From positions 328,463 to 392,462 of the forward strand of contig KE159562.1 in NCBI GenBank assembly GCA_000403215.2: a stretch of DNA of 64,000 nucleotides, read 5' to 3'. How positions within the stretch are numbered: position 1 is the first letter of the stretch; each line of letters opens with the position of its first letter. The stretch comes from Lachnospiraceae bacterium A4. GTDB lineage: Bacteria; Bacillota; Clostridia; Lachnospirales; Lachnospiraceae. This document shows positions 8,872 through 17,690 of the stretch, in pieces. Below the pieces are notes generated by a model. The model worked only from the letters and a program-made list of their open reading frames with translations. It was not told where the DNA came from and made no database searches. The translations under genes were made by a program, and so were the position numbers.

Positions 8872-9561
8872 ATGAAATCAATATTAATCATAGGAATGGG
8901 ACGGTTCGGGCATCATCTGGCGGCGAATTTTCTCGAGCATAACCATGATGTGATGATTGTGGATGAGGACGAGGAGAAGCTGGCGGACATGGTGCCATAT
9001 GCGACGAGCACCCGTATCGGCGACTGCACCAATGAGGAGGTGTTAAAGAGCATCGGCGTCAGGAACTTTGATGTGGTGTTTGTGTGCATTGGCACGAACT
9101 TTCAGAGCAGTCTTGAGATTACAAGCCTTGTCAAAGAGCTTGGCGCAAAGCGCGTGGTCAGCAAGGCGACAAGGGATATACAGGCAAAATTTTTACTGAG
9201 AAACGGTGCGGACGAAGTGATTTATCCCGATAAGGATATTGCGGAGAAGTGGGCGGAGCGCTACAGCCTTGACAATCTTTTTGACTATATTGACCTGCCG
9301 GGTGCATTTGGCATCTATGAGGTGCCGCCGCTTAAAGAGTGGGTTGGCAAGAGCATCAGGGAGTCGGATATTGCCGCAAAGCACAAGATTTCGATACTCG
9401 GCATTAAGAAAAAGCATGAGGAGGAAATGAGCGTGATGCCCTCTGCGGACTATGTTATCCGCGATACAGATCATCTGATGGTGATGGCTGGAAATGAGGT
9501 TGCCGAGCGCCTGCTCAAAGAAAACCGCAACAAATTTGCCAGCGCGTCATTTCGCAAATAG
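8872..9561 (+). CDS. ktrA: Potassium uptake regulatory subunit (RCK/TrkA)
   Basis: 229 aa cytoplasmic gating protein. An N-terminal Rossmann fold opens with IIGMGRFGHHLAANF (GxGxxG) and an acidic VDEDEE strand end for NAD(H)/ATP binding. A C-terminal TrkA-C (RCK_C) domain spans about residues 140-220. Eight copies normally form a ring under KtrB that opens the channel. Ribosome site AGAGAGGCG lies upstream of ATG 8872. Co-transcribed with ktrB. Confidence 0.93.
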   Translation: MKSILIIGMGRFGHHLAANFLEHNHDVMIVDEDEEKLADMVPYATSTRIGDCTNEEVLKSIGVRNFDVVFVCIGTNFQSSLEITSLVKELGAKRVVSKATRDIQAKFLLRNGADEVIYPDKDIAEKWAERYSLDNLFDYIDLPGAFGIYEVPPLKEWVGKSIRESDIAAKHKISILGIKKKHEEEMSVMPSADYVIRDTDHLMVMAGNEVAERLLKENRNKFASASFRK

Positions 9562-9617
9562 AATTGAATAAATCAACCAGCCTGTAAGAAGGCAGGCGAA
9601 AGGAATGAGTAAAGCAT

Positions 9618-10430
9618 ATGATAACAAGTATGGCAAACAGTAAAGTGAAACGGCTTGCAGCGCTGGCGCAGAAGGCAAAAGCGCGCAGGGAGGAGAACTG
9701 CTTTGTCGCGGAGGGCATACGCATGTTCCGGGAAGCCCCGCCGGACTGGATTAGGGAGGTATATGTCTCAGAAACATTTATAAGGAAGCATGGCAGTGAA
9801 CTGCGTTGCAGCGCTCCCTTTGAAGTGCTTGCGGATGCTGTGTTCCAGAAGGCATCAGACACACAGACGCCTCAGGGAATCCTGTGCGTGCTCTCCATGC
9901 CCCGCTATGAGCTGGCAGAGCGTCTTGCAGGAGATTCTGATAGAGATACAGACACCGCCAAGGCGCCGCTTTATATGCTGCTCGAGGACTTACAGGATCC
10001 GGGAAATGTGGGTACGATTCTGCGCGCCGGCGAGGGGGCAGGCATTGACGGTGTGATCATGACCAGACAGACGGCAGATCTTTTTAATCCCAAGGTGATT
10101 CGTGCGACAATGGGATCCATTTACAGAGTTCCTTTTTTTATTGTCGATGCCTTGACGGACACCATAGATTTATTGCGGGAAAAAGGGGTGGCAGTCTATG
10201 CGGCGCACCTTGATGACAGCGTGGATTATGATGTGCCCGATTATACGCAGCCGACAGCCTTTCTGATCGGCAACGAGGGAAACGGGCTGCGGCGGGAAAC
10301 GGCGCAGCGCGCGGCACAGTATATCAAGATTCCCATGGCAGGACAGGTCGAGTCGCTCAACGCCGCGATGGCGTCAGCAGTACTGATGTACGAGGCAGCG
10401 AGGCAGCGGCGGACCAAGACGAAAATCTAA
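9618..10430 (+). CDS. TrmH/SpoU-family RNA 2'-O-methyltransferase
   Basis: 270 aa. An N-terminal SpoU substrate-binding region (KVKRLAALAQKAKARRE, ENCFVAEGIRMF) is followed by a SPOUT methyltransferase domain. The knot motifs are LEDLQDPGNVGTILRAGEG (motif 1), FLIGNEGNGL (motif 2) and IPMAGQVESLNAAMASAV (motif 3). It methylates a ribose 2'-O in rRNA or tRNA; RlmB-like 23S activity is likely but not provable. AAAGGA at 9599-9604 is 13 bases from ATG 9618, a slightly long spacing. The next in-frame ATG, at 9630, is farther still. Confidence 0.88.
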   Translation: MITSMANSKVKRLAALAQKAKARREENCFVAEGIRMFREAPPDWIREVYVSETFIRKHGSELRCSAPFEVLADAVFQKASDTQTPQGILCVLSMPRYELAERLAGDSDRDTDTAKAPLYMLLEDLQDPGNVGTILRAGEGAGIDGVIMTRQTADLFNPKVIRATMGSIYRVPFFIVDALTDTIDLLREKGVAVYAAHLDDSVDYDVPDYTQPTAFLIGNEGNGLRRETAQRAAQYIKIPMAGQVESLNAAMASAVLMYEAARQRRTKTKI

Positions 10431-10447
10431 AAATACATCAAGCTGGA

Positions 10448-10476
10448 TTCACAAAAAAATACTACATTATTATAGA
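10448..10476 (+). promoter_or_regulatory. Probable promoter for proC
   Basis: TTCACA (10448-10453), 17-base spacer, TATAGA (10471-10476), ending 20 bases before the proC ATG. Confidence 0.45.
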
Positions 10477-10495
10477 AAGAAAGAGGCAGTAAGAG

Positions 10496-11302
10496 ATGAA
10501 AATCGGTTTTATAGGACTGGGAAATATGGCGTCAGCGATGATTGGCGGAATGCTGGATACAGGGACATTTACGCCCGCTCAGATCATAGGCTCTGCCAAG
10601 ACGCAGGCGACGGCAGACAGAGCGGCAGAACGGTTTGGCATCGCCGCTGGAACAGACAACACAGAGACGGCAGGACAGGCAGATGTGCTGATTCTTGCCG
10701 TCAAGCCAGTATTTTTGCCAGAAGTGATTTCGGAGATTAAAAATGTTGTAGATGAAAGCAAGCTGGTAATATCCATTGCGGCAGGAAGGTCGATTCGCTG
10801 GCTGGAACAGGAATTTGGCAAAACACTCCGAATCATACGCTGTATGCCAAACACTCCGGCAATGGTCGGCGAAGGGTGCACATGCATCTGTCTGAAGGAA
10901 GAAGATGACAAAAATATTTTCAGGCAGGACGAGGAACTGGCGAAAAAGATTATGAACAGCTTCGGCAAGGCAAGCATTTTGCCAGAGCGCCTGATGGATG
11001 CCTTTATCGGCGTCGCGGGCAGTGCGCCAGCATATGTATTTATGTTTATTGAGGCGATGGCGGACGCCGCTGTGCTGGCTGGAATGCCCAGAGCGCAGGC
11101 GTATGAATTTGCGGCGCAGACAGTGATGGGCAGCGCCAAGATGGTGCTCGAGACAGGACAGCATCCGGGCGCCCTCAAAGATATGGTCTGCTCTCCCGCC
11201 GGCACAACGATTGAGGCGGTCCGCGTACTGGAGGAAAAAGGAATGCGCGCGGCTGTTATAGATGCCGTGAAGGCGTGCGTTGACAAATCGAGGAACCTGT
11301 GA
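10496..11302 (+). CDS. proC: Pyrroline-5-carboxylate reductase
   Basis: 268 aa, usual length. It makes proline by NAD(P)H reduction of pyrroline-5-carboxylate. The N-terminus MKIGFIGLGNMASAMIGG is the GxGxxxxA dinucleotide fold. MPNTPAMVGEGCT and the family signature region around PGALKDMVCSPAGTTIEAV confirm ProC. A purine-rich AGAGGCAGTAAGAG region precedes ATG 10496. It is a single gene between a weak promoter and the promoter of the next gene. Confidence 0.96.
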   Translation: MKIGFIGLGNMASAMIGGMLDTGTFTPAQIIGSAKTQATADRAAERFGIAAGTDNTETAGQADVLILAVKPVFLPEVISEIKNVVDESKLVISIAAGRSIRWLEQEFGKTLRIIRCMPNTPAMVGEGCTCICLKEEDDKNIFRQDEELAKKIMNSFGKASILPERLMDAFIGVAGSAPAYVFMFIEAMADAAVLAGMPRAQAYEFAAQTVMGSAKMVLETGQHPGALKDMVCSPAGTTIEAVRVLEEKGMRAAVIDAVKACVDKSRNL

Positions 11303-11352
11303 AGGACAGGTGGAATAGAATAGCAAAAAAAGAGAATAATTTCCAAAAACAT

Positions 11353-11381
11353 GAGTTCGTGACTTGACAAGACGCGAACTC
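11353..11381. repeat. Inverted repeat over the -35 of the cell-wall hydrolase promoter
   Basis: GAGTTCG (11353-11359) and CGAACTC (11375-11381) flank the TTGACA at 11364-11369. It could be the proC terminator stem (a weak T-rich tail follows) or an operator controlling the promoter it overlaps. Confidence 0.4.
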
Positions 11382-11392
11382 TTTGCTATTAT
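11364..11392 (+). promoter_or_regulatory. Promoter of the SleB-like hydrolase gene
   Basis: Perfect TTGACA (11364-11369), 17-base spacer, TG-extended TATTAT (11387-11392). The RNA would have a leader of about 80 bases. Confidence 0.7.
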
Positions 11393-11480
11393 ATAAAATC
11401 GTAATAGGTGTTAATAAATATGTAACAATTGTTGAAAAGATGTAAAACAAGTAACATATTTAGAGAGAAATGGAGAGACT

Positions 11481-12713
11481 ATGAATACAAATTGTAAAAA
11501 GTGGAAATATCTGTTATGTATCACAGCAGTTATGACCGCGTTTTCGTCCATTCCGTTCAATACACAGGCAGCAGACCAGCAGGTGAAGCTGATGAATGAT
11601 TTGGACAAAAAACAGCAAACCACATCAAGCAAGATGGATTCAGCACAGGGCAGGAATGTATTCGCTGTGACAGCAGGTGCGGCGAATGTACTGGATGCGG
11701 AGATTATGAGTTCTGCTCTCCCAGACGGGGCTGTACCAAGGATGATAACTCCAAAAACAAATGTTTCAAGTACGACGACAAAGAGTGATGCACTCGCCGC
11801 ATTTGTGAAGGGCATGATGGTATTGCAGCCAGAGATGCTTCCACAGTCAAAACTTGTGATGGCGAAGGTCAATGAGTACGTTAATATCCGGCAGGAGGCA
11901 GATCAAGATGCCGAGAAGGTCGGTGTGCTCTACAAGGACTGCGGCGGAGATATTTTAGAGAAAAATAATGAATGGACCAAGATAAAGTCTGGTGATGTGA
12001 CCGGATGGATTAAAAATGAGTACCTCTATTTCGGCAAAGAGGCGGAGGAGCTTGCAAAAGATGTGGGCGTTCTCACCGCATATGCCAACACAGAGACACT
12101 CAGAGTCAGAGAAGAGCCCAGCCTCGAAGCAGGGATTGTCGGACTCCTCGCGGACGGTCAGGCAGTGGAAGCCATTGCGGAGGAGGGCGACTGGGTGCGC
12201 GTCAGCTACGAGGGCACGACGGGATTTGTCTCGTCAGAGTATGTCCGTGTAGAGTTTGGCATCGACACCGCAGAATCTATGGAGGCAATCCGAGAGAGAG
12301 AGGAAGCCGAGCGCGCCAGAGCCGCTGCGGAGGCGGAGGCAAAGCGCGTACAGCAAAAGGAGGCTGTGTTCGCAACAGCGTCAGAGCTTGATATCCTCGC
12401 AGCACTGATTCAGTGTGAGGCGGGCGGCGAGCCTTATGAGGGGCAGGTAGCAGTCGGCGCAGTCGTTATGAACAGAGTGCGCAACGGCGGATATCCCAAT
12501 AGCATAACAGAAGTTATCTATGCATCTGGACAGTTTGTGCCGGCATCGGGAGGACGCATGGAGTCCTTAATCCTCAACAAGACCACCAAGGCATCGTGCG
12601 TGCAGGCTGCACAGGAAGCAATCAACGGCGCATGCAATGTCGGGGACGCACTTCATTTTAGAAGAAATAACGGCAGACCGGGTCTTGTGATTGGAAATCA
12701 TGTATTCTGGTAA
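11481..12713 (+). CDS. Secreted cell-wall hydrolase: two SH3 domains plus SleB-type domain
   Basis: 410 aa. A signal peptide (hydrophobic core about residues 9-24, likely cleavage after TQAA) exports it. Two bacterial SH3 wall-binding domains follow (about 126-190 and 195-258, with the repeats VNIRQEA and LRVREEP). A charged coiled coil comes next (about 268-298). The C-terminal SleB/Hydrolase_2 catalytic domain starts ALIQCEAGGEPYEGQ and continues VGAVVMNRVRNGGYP. It likely cleaves peptidoglycan during spore germination or wall remodelling. The catalytic Glu is probably in QCEAGGE. Bounded by its own promoter and a strong terminator. Confidence 0.9.
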   Translation: MNTNCKKWKYLLCITAVMTAFSSIPFNTQAADQQVKLMNDLDKKQQTTSSKMDSAQGRNVFAVTAGAANVLDAEIMSSALPDGAVPRMITPKTNVSSTTTKSDALAAFVKGMMVLQPEMLPQSKLVMAKVNEYVNIRQEADQDAEKVGVLYKDCGGDILEKNNEWTKIKSGDVTGWIKNEYLYFGKEAEELAKDVGVLTAYANTETLRVREEPSLEAGIVGLLADGQAVEAIAEEGDWVRVSYEGTTGFVSSEYVRVEFGIDTAESMEAIREREEAERARAAAEAEAKRVQQKEAVFATASELDILAALIQCEAGGEPYEGQVAVGAVVMNRVRNGGYPNSITEVIYASGQFVPASGGRMESLILNKTTKASCVQAAQEAINGACNVGDALHFRRNNGRPGLVIGNHVFW

Positions 12714-12748
12714 GTGCGTTTAAAAAGTTCTGAAAAAGTTTTTAATCA

Positions 12749-12783
12749 AAAGCGTGGTTCATAAAAGAACTGCGCTTTTTCTT
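12749..12783 (+). terminator. Intrinsic terminator after the SleB-like gene
   Basis: Twelve-bp stem (12749-12760 with 12767-12778, two G-U pairs), six-base loop ATAAAA, then a T-run. Confidence 0.85.
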
Positions 12784-12810
12784 GCCCCTTTCGCAGAATT
12801 GTAGTAAAAT
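12782..12810 (+). promoter_or_regulatory. Probable promoter for argF
   Basis: TTGCCC (12782-12787), 17-base spacer, TAAAAT (12805-12810), about 40 bases upstream of argF. No clear ARG box was recognised. Confidence 0.4.
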
Positions 12811-12848
12811 ACAAATAATTGATAATTTCGACATGAGGAGGTACAAAC

Positions 12849-13841
12849 ATGAACTTAAAAGGACGGAATTTTTTGACATTAAAGGATTTTACGCCGGAGG
12901 AGATTGTTGGACTGGTCGATTTGGCGGCTGAATATAAACAGAAAAAGAAACAGGGAATTTTGCATGATACACTCCGCGGCAAGAATATTGCGCTCATTTT
13001 TGAAAAGACCAGCACACGCACACGCTGTTCTTTTGAGGTGGCAGCGCATGACCTTGGCATGGGGACGACATACCTTGACCCGTCTGGCTCTCAGATTGGC
13101 AAGAAGGAGTCTATCGCAGATACGGCGCGTGTCCTCGGCAGAATGTATGATGGAATCGAGTACCGCGGCTTTGAGCAGTCGATTGTGGAGGAACTTGCCA
13201 AGTACGCGGGCGTTCCGGTGTGGAATGGACTTACCAATGAGTATCACCCGACACAGATGCTTGCGGACATGCTGACAATCAGAGAGCATTTTGGATATCT
13301 CAAGGATATCAAATTAACCTATATGGGGGACGCCCGCTATAACATGGGCAATTCCCTGATGATTGTGTGCGCGAAGCTGGGAATGCACTTTACAGCGTGC
13401 ACGGCAAAAGAATATTTTCCTGAGGAGGCGCTTGTGGCGCAGTGCAGGGAGTACGCAGCGCAGTCTGGCGCGACGATCACGCTCACAGAGGATGCAGCCG
13501 CCGGGACAAAAGGTGCAGATGTTATTTATACAGATGTATGGGTTTCGATGGGAGAGCCAGAGGAGGTGTGGGCTGAGCGCATCGCAAAGCTTTCGCCGTA
13601 CAAGGTGACGAAGGAGATCATGGACAACGCAGGTGAAAAGGCGGTATTTCTGCACTGTCTGCCCGCATTCCACGACTTAAAGACCAAGATTGGCAAAGTA
13701 CAGAGTGAAAAATATGGCTTCACAGAGCTTGAGGTGACAGATGAAGTGTTTGAGTCGGCGCAGTCGCTTGTGTTTGAGGAGGCAGAAAACCGTATGCATA
13801 CGATTAAGGCGGTGCTTGCTGCGACCCTTGGCGCAGTGTAG
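12849..13841 (+). CDS. argF: Ornithine carbamoyltransferase
   Basis: 330 aa. It joins carbamoyl phosphate and ornithine to citrulline in arginine synthesis, or runs in reverse in the arginine deiminase pathway. The carbamoyl-phosphate loop [15 protein letters not shown] and the ornithine/catalytic HCLPAFHD motif are intact. [19 protein letters not shown] is also typical. ATG 12849 has GAGGAGG 7 bases upstream. No arc or carbamate kinase genes adjoin, which favours the biosynthetic role, but that is inference. Confidence 0.95.
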   Translation: MNLKGRNFLTLKDFTPEEIVGLVDLAAEYKQKKKQGILHDTLRGKNIALIFEKTSTRTRCSFEVAAHDLGMGTTYLDPSGSQIGKKESIADTARVLGRMYDGIEYRGFEQSIVEELAKYAGVPVWNGLTNEYHPTQMLADMLTIREHFGYLKDIKLTYMGDARYNMGNSLMIVCAKLGMHFTACTAKEYFPEEALVAQCREYAAQSGATITLTEDAAAGTKGADVIYTDVWVSMGEPEEVWAERIAKLSPYKVTKEIMDNAGEKAVFLHCLPAFHDLKTKIGKVQSEKYGFTELEVTDEVFESAQSLVFEEAENRMHTIKAVLAATLGAV

Positions 13842-13887
13842 GGATATATTTTCGGCAGGCTTCCGGGCAGCAAGGAGTTTGGTTTGT

Positions 13888-14880
13888 ATGAAAAATGAAG
13901 AAATATTAAAAAAACTTCGGGAAGCAGGAACGTATGTGAGCGGTCAGGAGTTGTGCGAACAATACGGCGTATCGCGCACTGCCATATGGAAAGCAATACG
14001 GCAGCTTGAGAAGGAAGGATACGTCATTGAGGCGCAAAATAACAGGGGTTATCGTCTTGTGGAGAAGGACGGCGCAGACTTATTTTCGAAAATAGAGCTT
14101 GAGAGTAAGCTCGAGACAGCATGGGTTGGCAGAAAGCTAGTATTTCAGAAGGAAACTGGCTCGACAAACATTGATGCCAAAGAGCTTGCGGAGAACGGGG
14201 AGGCATCTGGCGCAGTGGTCGTGGCGGACATGCAGACCGCAGGGCGCGGACGGCGCGGCAGAGGCTGGGTATCGCCTGCAGGAAAGGACATTTACATGAC
14301 CATTATGCTGCGCCCGCAGTGCAGACCGGAGAAGGCTTCGGTGCTGACACTGGTGATGGCGCTCGCGGTGTTAGAGGCAGTGTCAGAGCTGCTTTCGCAG
14401 GGCTGTTATATCAAGTGGCCGAATGACATTGTGGTCAATGGGAAAAAAGTCTGCGGAATCCTGACGGAGATGAGTGCGGAGCTGGACCAAATCCACTATG
14501 TTGTGATCGGGGCAGGCATCAATGTGAATCAGGAGACGCTTGCGCCAGAGATTCAGGAGACGGCAACCTCGATCTGCATCGAGCGCGGCCAGCAGACAAA
14601 CCGCGCAGAACTGACGGCGCGCGTTCTGTATTATTTTGAAAAAAATTATGCCGTATTTGAAAAGAGCTGGGATTTTTCCGGACTGGTGGAGAAATACAAT
14701 CAGTTTTTGGTAAACCGTGACAGGCAGGTGCGTGTTCTTGACCCCAAAGGCGCGTATGATGGTATTGCAAGAGGCATTAATGAAAAAGGGGAACTGCTTG
14801 TCGAGCAGCTCAGTGACGGCGCGATCGTGCAGGTTTATGCGGGCGAGGTGTCCGTGCGCGGCATCTATGGGTATGTATGA
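13888..14880 (+). CDS. birA: Bifunctional biotin protein ligase / biotin operon repressor
   Basis: 330 aa. An N-terminal winged helix-turn-helix (about 1-60, SGQELCEQYGVSRTAIWKAI) should bind a bio operator. The central ligase domain has the biotinyl-AMP loop GRGRRGRGWVSP and KWPNDIVVNGKKVCGILTE. A C-terminal SH3-like domain (about 275-330) completes it. It loads biotin onto carboxylase carrier domains. Start ATG 13888 has AAGGAG 10 bases upstream; the open frame runs further left but overlaps argF without a ribosome site. Confidence 0.94.
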   Translation: MKNEEILKKLREAGTYVSGQELCEQYGVSRTAIWKAIRQLEKEGYVIEAQNNRGYRLVEKDGADLFSKIELESKLETAWVGRKLVFQKETGSTNIDAKELAENGEASGAVVVADMQTAGRGRRGRGWVSPAGKDIYMTIMLRPQCRPEKASVLTLVMALAVLEAVSELLSQGCYIKWPNDIVVNGKKVCGILTEMSAELDQIHYVVIGAGINVNQETLAPEIQETATSICIERGQQTNRAELTARVLYYFEKNYAVFEKSWDFSGLVEKYNQFLVNRDRQVRVLDPKGAYDGIARGINEKGELLVEQLSDGAIVQVYAGEVSVRGIYGYV

Positions 14881-14895
14881 TTGAAAAGAGGGATT

Positions 14896-15231
14896 ATGAC
14901 AGAGAACAGGAATCGCATTGTTCTGTGCGGGGCAAATGCCTACGAACAGAAATATTATTTTAACGAAGCGTTTCACAATATTCCTGAATCCATCAAGGAG
15001 GAACTGCATATTATATGTGTGTTGTTCACAGAGGAGGTGGGCGGCGTATTCACCATCGTATTCGAGGAAGATGGGAGTGTGAGCCTTGAGACGGACGCCT
15101 GCGAGGAGGATATTTTATATGATGAGATCAGCAGCGGACTCTTGGTGCGGGAGATACGAATGCAGCGTCAGGAATTATTGGAGTCGCTGAGTCTTTTTTA
15201 CAGAGTGTTTGTGCTGCATGAACAGGGGTAG
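14896..15231 (+). CDS. Small conserved Lachnospiraceae protein (DUF6145-like)
   Basis: 111 aa, acidic, no membrane segment. Sequence such as IVLCGANAYEQKYYFN and ELHIICVLFTEEVGGVFTI resembles the family I recall as DUF6145; that match is from memory. Function unknown. It sits 15 bases after birA and 21 bases before coaX, so it is probably in one operon with them. ATG 14896 follows AGAGGG closely; a TTG at 14881 is an alternative. Confidence 0.7.
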   Translation: MTENRNRIVLCGANAYEQKYYFNEAFHNIPESIKEELHIICVLFTEEVGGVFTIVFEEDGSVSLETDACEEDILYDEISSGLLVREIRMQRQELLESLSLFYRVFVLHEQG

Positions 15232-15252
15232 CGCAAAAAAGGGGGAGAGCAC

Positions 15253-16023
15253 ATGATTTTAGTAGTAGACGTAGGAAATACAAACATTACATTTGGCGTA
15301 TATGACAGGAAAAGTCTGGTCACGACGTTTCGCCTGATGGCAAAGACACAGCGGACTTCGGACGAATATGGTGTGCTGATCACAGAGCTTTTGTCCAAAA
15401 ATCATGTCAATACGAAAGCGATCGAGGGCGCCATTATAGCAAGCGTCGTGCCAAACGTCATGCACGCGCTCACTGGCGGCATTAAGCGCTATGTGTCTGA
15501 GCGGCTGATGACGGTGGGCGTTGGCATTAAGACCGGCATTAAGATTGTGACGGAAAATCCAAAAGAAATCGGTCCAGACCGAATTGTGGACGCAGTGGCT
15601 GCATATGAATTATATGGAGGACCGGTGCTTGTCTTAGATTTCGGTACGGCGACGACGTATGACCTTGTCGATGAAAAAGGGTGCTTCTGCGCAGGCATCA
15701 CGGCGCCGGGAATCCGGATCTCGGCAAAAGCGCTGTGGGAGGACGCCGCAAAACTCCCAGAAATCGAAATCAAGAAGCCCGCCTCCATTCTGGCGCAGGA
15801 GACGATATCAAGTATGCAGGCAGGGCTTGTGTATGGGCAGATTGGTCAGACAGAGTACATTGTAAACCGTGTCCGCAAAGAGACTGGCTATGCGCACCTC
15901 AAAGTCGTGGCGACAGGGGGACTTGGGCGCATCATTGCGGAAGAGACGGACGTGATACAAGAGTACAACAGTGCGCTCACGCTGGAGGGACTAAGAATTA
16001 TCTATGAAAAGAACAACAGATAG
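15253..16023 (+). CDS. coaX: Type III pantothenate kinase
   Basis: 256 aa. First step of coenzyme A synthesis, potassium/ammonium dependent and not feedback-inhibited. ASKHA-fold motifs are present: [16 protein letters not shown] (phosphate 1), [33 protein letters not shown] and [16 protein letters not shown] precedes ATG 15253. Its last 20 bases overlap the start of dusB, so the two are translationally coupled. Confidence 0.95.
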   Translation: MILVVDVGNTNITFGVYDRKSLVTTFRLMAKTQRTSDEYGVLITELLSKNHVNTKAIEGAIIASVVPNVMHALTGGIKRYVSERLMTVGVGIKTGIKIVTENPKEIGPDRIVDAVAAYELYGGPVLVLDFGTATTYDLVDEKGCFCAGITAPGIRISAKALWEDAAKLPEIEIKKPASILAQETISSMQAGLVYGQIGQTEYIVNRVRKETGYAHLKVVATGGLGRIIAEETDVIQEYNSALTLEGLRIIYEKNNR

Positions 16024-17005
16024 TGCAGCAGGCAGACGGCTGAAAATCGGCAGTGTCGTTCTGGAAAACAATATTATGCTCGCACCGATGGCAGGGGTTA
16101 CAGACCTGCCATTTCGACTGGTTTGCAAGGAGCAGGGCGCAGGGCTTTTATGCATGGAGATGGTGAGTGCCAAGGCCGTGCATTTCAACAATAAAAATAC
16201 TGAGGCGCTGATGGAGATACACCCGGAGGAGATGCCAGTCTCGCTGCAACTGTTTGGCTCAGAGCCGGCAGTGATGGCAGAGACGGCAAAACGCATTGAA
16301 GAGCGTCCATTTGCGGTCTTAGACATCAACATGGGCTGTCCTGTGCCAAAGGTTGTCAACAACCATGAGGGCAGCGCGCTGATGCTAGAACCCAAGCTTG
16401 CGGGCGAAATTATCTACGCGGTATCCCATGCGGTGAAAAAGCCTGTGACCGTAAAAATCCGCAAGGGCTTCAATGACGCGTCGGTCAATGCCGTCGAAAT
16501 CGCCAAGATTGCCGAGCAGAACGGCGCGGCGGCAGTCGCAGTACACGGCAGGACCAGAGAACAATATTATGCCGGCAAAGCGGACTGGGAGATTATCCGT
16601 CAGGTAAAGGAGGCAGTGCGTATTCCTGTCATTGGAAACGGCGATGTGACCGGCGCTGAGTCAGCGGCGCAGATGCTGACAGAGACAGGCTGTGACGCCG
16701 TGATGGTAGGCAGGGCAAGCCGCGGAAATCCATGGATTTTCAGGGAAATCAACCAGTATCTCGACACGGGCAGCATTCCGCCAAGACCTTCAAAGGAGGA
16801 GGTCTGCGACACGATTTTAAGACATGCGAAGCTACAGCTTGATTTAAAGGGCGAGTACATTGCCGTGCGTGAGATGCGAAAGCATGTGGCATGGTACACC
16901 GCAGGCTATCCGCATTCCGCAGGGCTGCGCAGACTGGTGAATGAGATTGAGAGCTTTGCAGAACTCACAGAAAGCGTGCAAAAGATATTTTTGGGGGATT
17001 CTTAG
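16004..17005 (+). CDS. dusB: tRNA-dihydrouridine synthase B
   Basis: 333 aa FMN-dependent enzyme that reduces uridine to dihydrouridine in tRNA D-loops. Signatures: [26 protein letters not shown] (catalytic Cys in NMGCP), [26 protein letters not shown] and [13 protein letters not shown]. The 3' part is the Dus helical domain. It starts inside coaX (20-base overlap). The coaX-dusB-greA-lysS order is common in Firmicutes. Confidence 0.95.
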   Translation: MKRTTDSAAGRRLKIGSVVLENNIMLAPMAGVTDLPFRLVCKEQGAGLLCMEMVSAKAVHFNNKNTEALMEIHPEEMPVSLQLFGSEPAVMAETAKRIEERPFAVLDINMGCPVPKVVNNHEGSALMLEPKLAGEIIYAVSHAVKKPVTVKIRKGFNDASVNAVEIAKIAEQNGAAAVAVHGRTREQYYAGKADWEIIRQVKEAVRIPVIGNGDVTGAESAAQMLTETGCDAVMVGRASRGNPWIFREINQYLDTGSIPPRPSKEEVCDTILRHAKLQLDLKGEYIAVREMRKHVAWYTAGYPHSAGLRRLVNEIESFAELTESVQKIFLGDS

Positions 17006-17029
17006 GGTTTTTGCATAGATTTTAAAATC

Positions 17030-17058
17030 TTGACATAATAGTGAAAAGACGCTATAAT
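17030..17058 (+). promoter_or_regulatory. Consensus sigma-A promoter for greA
   Basis: TTGACA (17030-17035), 17-base spacer, TATAAT (17053-17058): a perfect consensus pair, 62 bases before greA. Confidence 0.85.
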
Positions 17059-17120
17059 ATGCAACAGAATTTTTGGGTAATAAATGATATCATGATATAA
17101 ATAGAAAGGACAAAGATTTC

Positions 17121-17609
17121 ATGGAAGCGAAAAAGAATTTATTAACACGTGAAGGTCTTAAAAAATATGAGGATGAACTGCATGAACTTAAAGTAGTCAA
17201 ACGAAAAGAGGTTGCACAGAAAATAAAAGAAGCAAGAGAGCAGGGCGACCTTTCGGAGAACGCAGAGTACGATGCGGCGAAGGACGAGCAGCGCGACATT
17301 GAGGCGCGTATTGAGGAGCTTGAGAAAATCCTCAAAAACGTGGAAGTCGGCGATATGGATGAGGACGGGCACGATTTAGACAAGGTGAGCTTCGGACTTG
17401 CTGTGAAGGTAAGGGACAACGAGTTTGATGATGAGATGGAGTTTAAGATCGTGGGCGCGACGGAGGCAAACAGCTTAAAGGGCAGGATTTCAAATGAGTC
17501 GCCGCTCGGCAAGGCACTGATTGGGGCAAAGAGAGGCGATATTGTCACTGTGGAGGCGCCGGCGGGCGTGATTGAATACACGATACTAGATATTTATAAG
17601 CCAGAGTAA
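17121..17609 (+). CDS. greA: Transcription elongation factor GreA
   Basis: 162 aa, full length. An N-terminal coiled coil (about 1-75) contains REQGDLSENAEYDAAKDEQ, whose acidic tip (DLSENAEYDAA) stimulates RNA cleavage by backtracked polymerase. The C-terminal FKBP-like domain has SPLGKALIGAKRGDIVTVEAPAG. AGAAAGGAC lies upstream of ATG 17121. It has its own consensus promoter and a likely terminator, so it is expressed independently of dusB. Confidence 0.96.
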   Translation: MEAKKNLLTREGLKKYEDELHELKVVKRKEVAQKIKEAREQGDLSENAEYDAAKDEQRDIEARIEELEKILKNVEVGDMDEDGHDLDKVSFGLAVKVRDNEFDDEMEFKIVGATEANSLKGRISNESPLGKALIGAKRGDIVTVEAPAGVIEYTILDIYKPE

Positions 17610-17622
17610 AGCGATTTTTTTG

Positions 17623-17656
17623 AGGCGTCAGGCTGAGACAAGGACTGCGCCTTTTT
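17623..17656 (+). terminator. Probable terminator between greA and lysS
   Basis: AGGCG-T-CAG (17623-17631) pairs with CTGCGCCT (17645-17652) with one bulged base, followed by TTTTT. It may be partial, allowing read-through into lysS. Confidence 0.55.
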
Positions 17657-17690
17657 GGAAAAACACTGGCAGAATGAGAGGAGAATTTTT

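Noticed and set aside
10532-11370. Two long minus-strand frames opposite proC
   Set aside because: Both are shadows of proC: Cys/His/Ser-rich and without start signals.
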